Shown here: positions 6,544-9,804 of the stretch, piece by piece
How positions within the stretch are numbered: position 1 is the first letter of the stretch
Layout: every line of letters starts with the position of its first letter
Assembly: GCA_019508105.1 (NCBI GenBank)
Contig: JAEKMB010000304.1
Location: 1 to 9,804, forward strand
Direction of reading: 5' to 3'
Length of the DNA stretch: 9,804 bases
Origin: Alphaproteobacteria bacterium
GTDB taxonomy: Bacteria > Pseudomonadota > Alphaproteobacteria > Micropepsales > Micropepsaceae
The notes under the pieces: model-generated
The model's input: only the letters and a program-made list of their open reading frames with translations
What the model was told of the DNA's origin: nothing
The model's database searches: none
Program-made: the position numbers and the translations under genes

Positions 6544-8036
6544 CCACCGTCGCCACCCTGATCGCCGGGCTGGAAAGCCGGGGCATCCTGTTGTCGCTGG
6601 CGGGCGAGGAAATTCGCTATCGGTCTCCCAAGGATGCCTTGACCGGCGCCGACCGCGAGGCCCTGCGCGCCAATCGCGCGGCGATGCTGGATTATCTCAA
6701 GACTCGGAGCGCGGCGCGCGCCCTGAAGACGGCGGGCGCGATTCAAGGTCCGCTGACGCCGTCGGTGGCGCAGGAAATGTGGTGGCGCTTTGCCGGCGGC
6801 GCGGAGGAAGGCAAGCCGGTGGCGTTGAACATCCCCATGGTAGGGAGGTTTGCCCATGGCGCGGCCGCCGTGACCGCCGCCATCCATCAGGTGATTGCCC
6901 GCTATGACGCGCTTCGGACACGCTTTGAATCCGACTGCGAGATGCTTGCCGCTTTTCTCAATCCGGCGGACGCCTTCGAGGTGGAACAGGAACAGGCTTC
7001 CGCCGATGCCGCCGCCCAGGGGGCGCAGCAATTCTGCAGCCGGCTGAATGCCATTGAAGGGCAATGGCTGACCCGCGCCAAGGTCTTCGCCCTGCCGGGC
7101 GGGGAGAGCCTGGCGGCGATTTCCGCGGCCCACATGATCGCCGATGCCGGCACCCGCAACATCCTGCTCGAAGAGATCCACGATATCCTGGACCATGGCG
7201 CGCCGAAGGTGGCGCCGTCTGCACTCTATAATGACTATTCCCTGGCGGAACGCGCCTGCCTGGCCGGGCCGCAAGGCGACCAGCTCATCACCCATTGGCG
7301 GGACTGGTATCGCCGCCAGCCGATGATGAAGGCGCCATCCACCGGGGCCCCCCTGTTATGGGGCAACGGCGTCCGCGTCGTCAGGAATTTCACCATGCCG
7401 GGCCGCGTCCGCGACAAGGTCGGCGCCATCGCGGACGCCATGAAGGTCACGCCTTTTCTTGTCTATCTCACCATCTTTTCCATCGCCCTGGCGCGCTGGG
7501 CCGGGATGGAGCGTTTCCCCTTGCGCGTCCTGGGCGACAAGCGCACCTCGCTGGACTTGGCCAATACCGTCGGCCTGATGTTCTGCGCCGATGCGGTGGA
7601 AATCAGCGTCCCTTCGGCCAGCGATTTCGAAAGCGTGCTGCGCGGCATCCTGGCGGAATATGATGCTTCGCTGGCGATGCGTATTCCCAGTCTGCATTTC
7701 TGGGCACCGCACGCTGTCAGGCCTGGAATCGAGCCGCGCGACCATGAAAACAAGATACCGGCGGTGTTCAATTACTATTCGGCGGGCACAGCGCGGGAAA
7801 AAGCGCAAGCACGCGCCGCACCTGATAGCGGTGCCGCGCTGCCCTGGCCGCCTGCGATCACGTCCACGACGCAGACCTGGCCGCGCCGGTCCTCGCCGCT
7901 GTTCCTGCATGTGATGGACATGGGCCATGACGTGCAGATGTCGCTGCATTTCTTCCAGGATGTGGTGGGCCCAGCCGACCAGGACAGTTTCACCGCGACG
8001 CTGTTCCAGGTTTTTGCGCAAACGGTTCCCGCTTGA
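6540..8036 (+). CDS. Stand-alone NRPS condensation protein with N-terminal TubC_N docking domain
   Basis: Cytoplasmic amide-forming enzyme, 498 residues. Residues 1-55 resemble the TubC_N (beta-hairpin) docking domain: a helix LIAGLESRGILLSL, a hairpin EEIRYRSPKDALT, then a helix ending MLDYL. Residues 70-498 form a full-length condensation domain: C1-like SVAQEMWWRF at 75-84; C2-like RYDALRTRFE at 121-130; active-site region AAHMIADAGT at 196-205; and C5-like VGLMFCADAVEI from 344. In the active site the second, catalytic His of HHxxxDG is His198 and the Asp is Asp202. The first His is Ala197 and the Gly after Asp is Ala203. No adenylation or carrier domain is fused. The GTG start overlaps the preceding MFS stop, and its own stop overlaps the next start. 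It is expected to join a carrier-bound acyl group to an amine, by analogy with VibH-like free condensation enzymes. Substrates and the docking partner are unknown. Confidence 0.88.
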   Translation: MTTVATLIAGLESRGILLSLAGEEIRYRSPKDALTGADREALRANRAAMLDYLKTRSAARALKTAGAIQGPLTPSVAQEMWWRFAGGAEEGKPVALNIPMVGRFAHGAAAVTAAIHQVIARYDALRTRFESDCEMLAAFLNPADAFEVEQEQASADAAAQGAQQFCSRLNAIEGQWLTRAKVFALPGGESLAAISAAHMIADAGTRNILLEEIHDILDHGAPKVAPSALYNDYSLAERACLAGPQGDQLITHWRDWYRRQPMMKAPSTGAPLLWGNGVRVVRNFTMPGRVRDKVGAIADAMKVTPFLVYLTIFSIALARWAGMERFPLRVLGDKRTSLDLANTVGLMFCADAVEISVPSASDFESVLRGILAEYDASLAMRIPSLHFWAPHAVRPGIEPRDHENKIPAVFNYYSAGTAREKAQARAAPDSGAALPWPPAITSTTQTWPRRSSPLFLHVMDMGHDVQMSLHFFQDVVGPADQDSFTATLFQVFAQTVPA

Positions 8037-8632
8037 TCGCGGGATTGTTGCAGCCGGGCATGTCCGGCGCCGAACTGCGCGATACCGGCCAGGCGCTGGC
8101 GCTCCTCGCGGACGAAGAAATTCTTGTCGCAAGCGCGGCGTCCAAGCGCCATCGCGATTTTGCCATGGGCCGCACTTGCGCCCGCGCTGCGCTGGCGCCC
8201 CTGGGCCATGGCGAGGCGGCGATTGCCATAGGGGAGGATGGGGCGCCGCTTTGGCCGCCCGGCATCCTGGGCAGCATCACCCATACCAGCGGATATGCTG
8301 CGGCGGTGGTGTGCGAGGTGGGGCGCTTTTCCGGATTGGGCATTGACGCCGAACAGGTGGGAGGCGTGACGGCGAAATTGTGGCCGCGATTGTTCAATGC
8401 GGTGGAACAGGCGCAGCTTGCGGGACACGCCGATGCCGCTGTAGCGGCGACCTTGCTGTTCAGCGCCAAGGAAGCCGCCTTCAAGGCCTGGCGGCTGCGC
8501 GGGGCATTGGCATTTCGCGACATCACCATCGATCTGCGGCAAGACAGCTTCACCGCCGATCACGCCGGCAGGCGCCTCAGCGGCCGCTTTGCCGTAGACG
8601 GCGCTGTCGCTTTGACGATTGCGTGGTTCTAG
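8033..8632 (+). CDS. 4'-phosphopantetheinyl transferase, EntD/Sfp type
   Basis: Cytoplasmic enzyme that moves phosphopantetheine from CoA to the serine of carrier proteins; 199 residues, typical of the EntD branch. Motifs: GRTCARAAL at 46-54, PLWPPGILGSITHT at 72-85, GLGIDAE at 101-107 with metal-binding Asp105 and Glu107, and FSAKEAAFKAW at 143-153 with Glu147 and Lys151. All key residues are present, so it should be active. The TTG start at 8033 overlaps the previous stop (TTGA, 8033-8036). I prefer it to the ATG at 8060 because the N-terminal GLLQPGM stretch matches the usual LLPxG start of EntD proteins. Its most obvious client is the carrier protein encoded tail-to-tail next to it; the two stop codons share CTAG. 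Confidence 0.93.
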   Translation: MIAGLLQPGMSGAELRDTGQALALLADEEILVASAASKRHRDFAMGRTCARAALAPLGHGEAAIAIGEDGAPLWPPGILGSITHTSGYAAAVVCEVGRFSGLGIDAEQVGGVTAKLWPRLFNAVEQAQLAGHADAAVAATLLFSAKEAAFKAWRLRGALAFRDITIDLRQDSFTADHAGRRLSGRFAVDGAVALTIAWF

Positions 8633-8889
8633 AGGCTGCCGGTCTCTGCGCTGGGCGCCATCAGGCTTTCCAGGTGGGCGGTGAATTCACCCAGGGTGGG
8701 ACACTCCAGCAGGTCGCTGAGCTTCAATTCTTCTTCAATGCCGGTCCTGGCCTGGATCTCCGCCAGCAGCTTGACGCCCAGAAGGGAATGGCCGCCCAGG
8801 GCAAAGAAATTGTCGTCCGGCGTCACTTTTTTGACGCCGAGCGCCCGGGCCCATATGCCGGCAATTTGGTCCTGCAGATTGTCGGCCAT
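8629..8889 (-). CDS. Free-standing peptidyl carrier protein
   Basis: 86-residue four-helix carrier (PP-binding fold), about the length of a single excised domain plus a short tail. It holds the classic PCP sequence VTPDDNFFALGGHSLLGVKL at 22-41, with Ser35 as the phosphopantetheine site. The GGHS form is typical of NRPS carriers rather than fatty-acid ACPs, which have DSL. The helix after it (KLLAEIQARTGIEEELKLSDLLECPTL, split by a loop) follows the normal pattern. The last ten residues, APSAETGSL and its neighbour, form a flexible tail. ATG start at 8889 with only a weak upstream GGGACC. It is transcribed toward the phosphopantetheinyl transferase gene, and their stops overlap. It would carry the group activated by the free ligase and present it to the condensation protein. 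Confidence 0.93.
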   Translation of the reverse strand: MADNLQDQIAGIWARALGVKKVTPDDNFFALGGHSLLGVKLLAEIQARTGIEEELKLSDLLECPTLGEFTAHLESLMAPSAETGSL

Positions 8890-8960
8890 GGTCCCGTTCG
8901 CGCATCAATGCCGCGGGAATCTAGCGGTTTCGCGCCTGCTTCTCCAGGGGAACCGGAACT

Positions 8961-8974
8961 ATGACACTTGTCAT
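8961..8974. promoter_or_regulatory. Palindrome ATGACA-N2-TGTCAT, likely repressor operator
   Basis: ATGACACTTGTCAT has perfect 6-bp arms around a CT centre. Its right arm overlaps the -35 hexamer of the promoter for the secreted-protein gene, the usual position for a steric repressor site. It also lies 72-85 bases upstream of the divergent carrier-protein start, so one regulator could serve both genes. Spacing and symmetry would fit a small dimeric regulator such as a MarR or TetR type, but the protein is not in this window. Confidence 0.45.
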
Positions 8975-8996
8975 AGGACGGGGTTTGGCGGACAAT
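8968..8996 (+). promoter_or_regulatory. Sigma-70-type promoter for the secreted four-cysteine protein
   Basis: TTGTCA at 8968-8973 matches the -35 consensus in 5 of 6 bases. After an exact 17-bp spacer, GACAAT at 8991-8996 matches the -10 in 4 of 6. Transcription would begin near 9003, giving a leader of about 22 bases with the ribosome site GGAGG at 9016-9020. This excludes the upstream in-frame ATG at 9001 as the start. Confidence 0.55.
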
Positions 8997-9024
8997 CCCG
9001 ATGAAGGATCACTTTGGAGGTTTC

Positions 9025-9354
9025 ATGAAAACCCTGGTTGCAACTTTGGCGCTGGCGGCAGTGGTTGCCGCGTCGCCGGCCATGGCCCGCGGCATGTGCG
9101 TGCTGAGCCGCGACATCGTCAGTACCCATTCCGACGATGGCAGGTTGCTAACCATCAAGCTGCGCGACGGCCGCACCCTGGTGAACCATCTGCAGGGTAT
9201 CTGCACCGACCTGCGCTATGAAGGCCTGGCCTGGAACGTGCCCGGCACCGGCGAGATCTGCGAGTATGAGCAGACTTTCAAGGTGCTGAATTCCGGCCAG
9301 ACCTGTACCTTGGGCAAGTTCGACCTGGCCGCGCCCAAGCCTGCAACGCGTTAA
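9025..9354 (+). CDS. Small secreted four-cysteine protein, DUF6491-like
   Basis: 109 residues. A signal peptide is clear: MKT, a hydrophobic core LVATLALAAVVAA, and a cleavage site SPAMA|RG after residue 21, so the mature protein of about 88 residues should be periplasmic or secreted. Mature cysteines are at 25, 60, 79 and 94, enough for two disulfides. The pattern (Cys near the N-terminus, ICxDL, GEICEYEQTFKVL, CTLGKF) resembles DUF6491 proteins of Alpha- and Gammaproteobacteria, whose function is unknown. The ATG at 9025 is chosen because GGAGG lies four bases upstream and the signal peptide begins there; the ATG at 9001 sits at the predicted transcription start. It has its own promoter, and its stop is 10 bp from that of the convergent gene on the other strand. 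No link to the synthetase genes is visible beyond position. Confidence 0.8.
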   Translation: MKTLVATLALAAVVAASPAMARGMCVLSRDIVSTHSDDGRLLTIKLRDGRTLVNHLQGICTDLRYEGLAWNVPGTGEICEYEQTFKVLNSGQTCTLGKFDLAAPKPATR

Positions 9355-9364
9355 GGGCCGAGCG

Positions 9365-9804
9365 CTAGGGCCCGGTCGTGGTCTTGTCGATCACCGGCGG
9401 CGCCAGCGCCAGCTTGTGGATGGCGGCGGCGGCCTGATCGACTTCGCTCTTGCTGGTCAGTCCCGCGATGGCCAGATGCGTGCGCCAGATTTCGCCGCCC
9501 TTCAGCCTGGGGACACGCCCGGCGGCGCGCTCCTGCGGCCTGGTGTTGGGAAAGCCGGTGCCCGGCTCCAGCCCGGTGACATAACCGCCCCTGGCCGTCA
9601 CTTCATTCTTCCATAGCGACATATAGGGTAGGCCGTGGGTGTCGAACGTCATCAGCACGGCATTGGCCCCGTCGGCTGATTTGAGCATCGCCTTTGTGAT
9701 GCCGGCGGCATCGCCATGGAGCGACATGTTGAACACTTGCGCCACATAACCCGGCGCGTGCGGGCCGCTGTAACGATTCCATCCCGCCAGATTGCCGGCG
9801 GCAG
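9365..9804 (-). CDS. Aldose-epimerase-like protein (DUF4432 type), C-terminal part
   Basis: The C-terminal 146 or so residues of a protein whose start lies beyond the right edge. The frame stays open from the TAG at 9365-9367 to the last base, so the GTG at 9745 is not a credible start; codons upstream of it read WNRYSGPHAPGY into the same protein. Visible features are FDTHGLPYMSLWKNEV, GGYVTGLEPGTGFPN, RAAGRVPRLKGGE and a closing strand WRTHLAIAGL. The GLEPGTGFPN and GRVxxLxxGE patterns recall galactose-mutarotase-like DUF4432 proteins, which act on sugar anomers or have unknown substrates. The catalytic region is outside the window, so activity cannot be judged. Probably an ordinary metabolic neighbour marking the right border of the biosynthetic genes. 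Confidence 0.68.
   Translation of the reverse strand, partial: AAGNLAGWNRYSGPHAPGYVAQVFNMSLHGDAAGITKAMLKSADGANAVLMTFDTHGLPYMSLWKNEVTARGGYVTGLEPGTGFPNTRPQERAAGRVPRLKGGEIWRTHLAIAGLTSKSEVDQAAAAIHKLALAPPVIDKTTTGP

Noticed and set aside
6456..7295. Long minus-strand open frame of 279 residues opposite the condensation gene
   Set aside because: Its sequence is rich in Arg, Gly and His with no domain pattern, as expected from the antisense of a GC-rich gene; the plus-strand frame has clear condensation motifs.
7356..8563. Two further long minus-strand frames (7356-8132 and 7775-8563)
   Set aside because: They overlap each other and lie opposite well-supported condensation and phosphopantetheinyl transferase genes; no recognisable motifs.
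9001..9024. ATG at 9001 as the start of the secreted protein
   Set aside because: It coincides with the predicted transcription start, and it would add residues before a complete signal peptide that has its own GGAGG site.
9355..9373. GGGCC...GGCCC hairpin between the convergent genes as a terminator
   Set aside because: Five-base arms, a nine-base loop and no T-run on either strand; too weak to call.

Overview
The window is GC-rich (for example 44 of 60 bases are G/C at 541-600) and densely coded. It comes most likely from an alphaproteobacterium: it carries a short PAS_5-type protein, a GNAT acyltransferase of a type I associate with this class, and a DUF6491-like secreted protein. A lineage near Rhizomicrobium or Caulobacterales is a guess from general resemblance. 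I see no rRNA, tRNA, CRISPR array, insertion sequence or phage gene.

Layout. (1) 4-1542, plus: EmrB/QacA-type drug exporter with 14 expected membrane spans. (2) 1539-3095, minus: free-standing AMP-forming acyl/aminoacyl ligase. (3) 3170-4405, minus: two-part protein ending in a GNAT acyltransferase domain, followed 74 bp downstream by the ligase. (4) 4406-4680: AT-richer divergent intergenic region with an inverted repeat and a direct repeat. (5) 4681-5253, plus: small PAS-domain protein. (6) 5323-8632, plus: a tightly coupled three-gene operon of MFS transporter, TubC_N-docking plus condensation-domain protein, and EntD/Sfp-type phosphopantetheinyl transferase. (7) 8629-8889, minus: free-standing peptidyl carrier protein. 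(8) 9025-9354, plus: small secreted four-cysteine protein with its own promoter and a palindrome over the -35 box. (9) 9365 to the right edge, minus: C-terminal part of an aldose-epimerase-like (DUF4432-type) protein.

Main reading. The parts of one minimal nonribosomal peptide synthetase are present as separate proteins: activating enzyme, carrier, condensation enzyme and carrier-activating enzyme, together with two exporters. They are arranged as outward or facing transcription units that fit together with almost no spacer. By inference, the phosphopantetheinyl transferase activates the carrier, the ligase loads it with an acyl or aminoacyl group, and the condensation protein joins that group to an amine (a free one, as with VibH, or one on a partner synthetase outside the window). 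The transporters would move the product. The GNAT enzyme could add or exchange an acyl group. The product cannot be read from the sequence.

The GNAT/PAS block and its shared upstream region look poorer in GC than the flanks (26 of 60 bases G/C at 4381-4440). This block may have a different history from the synthetase genes on either side.
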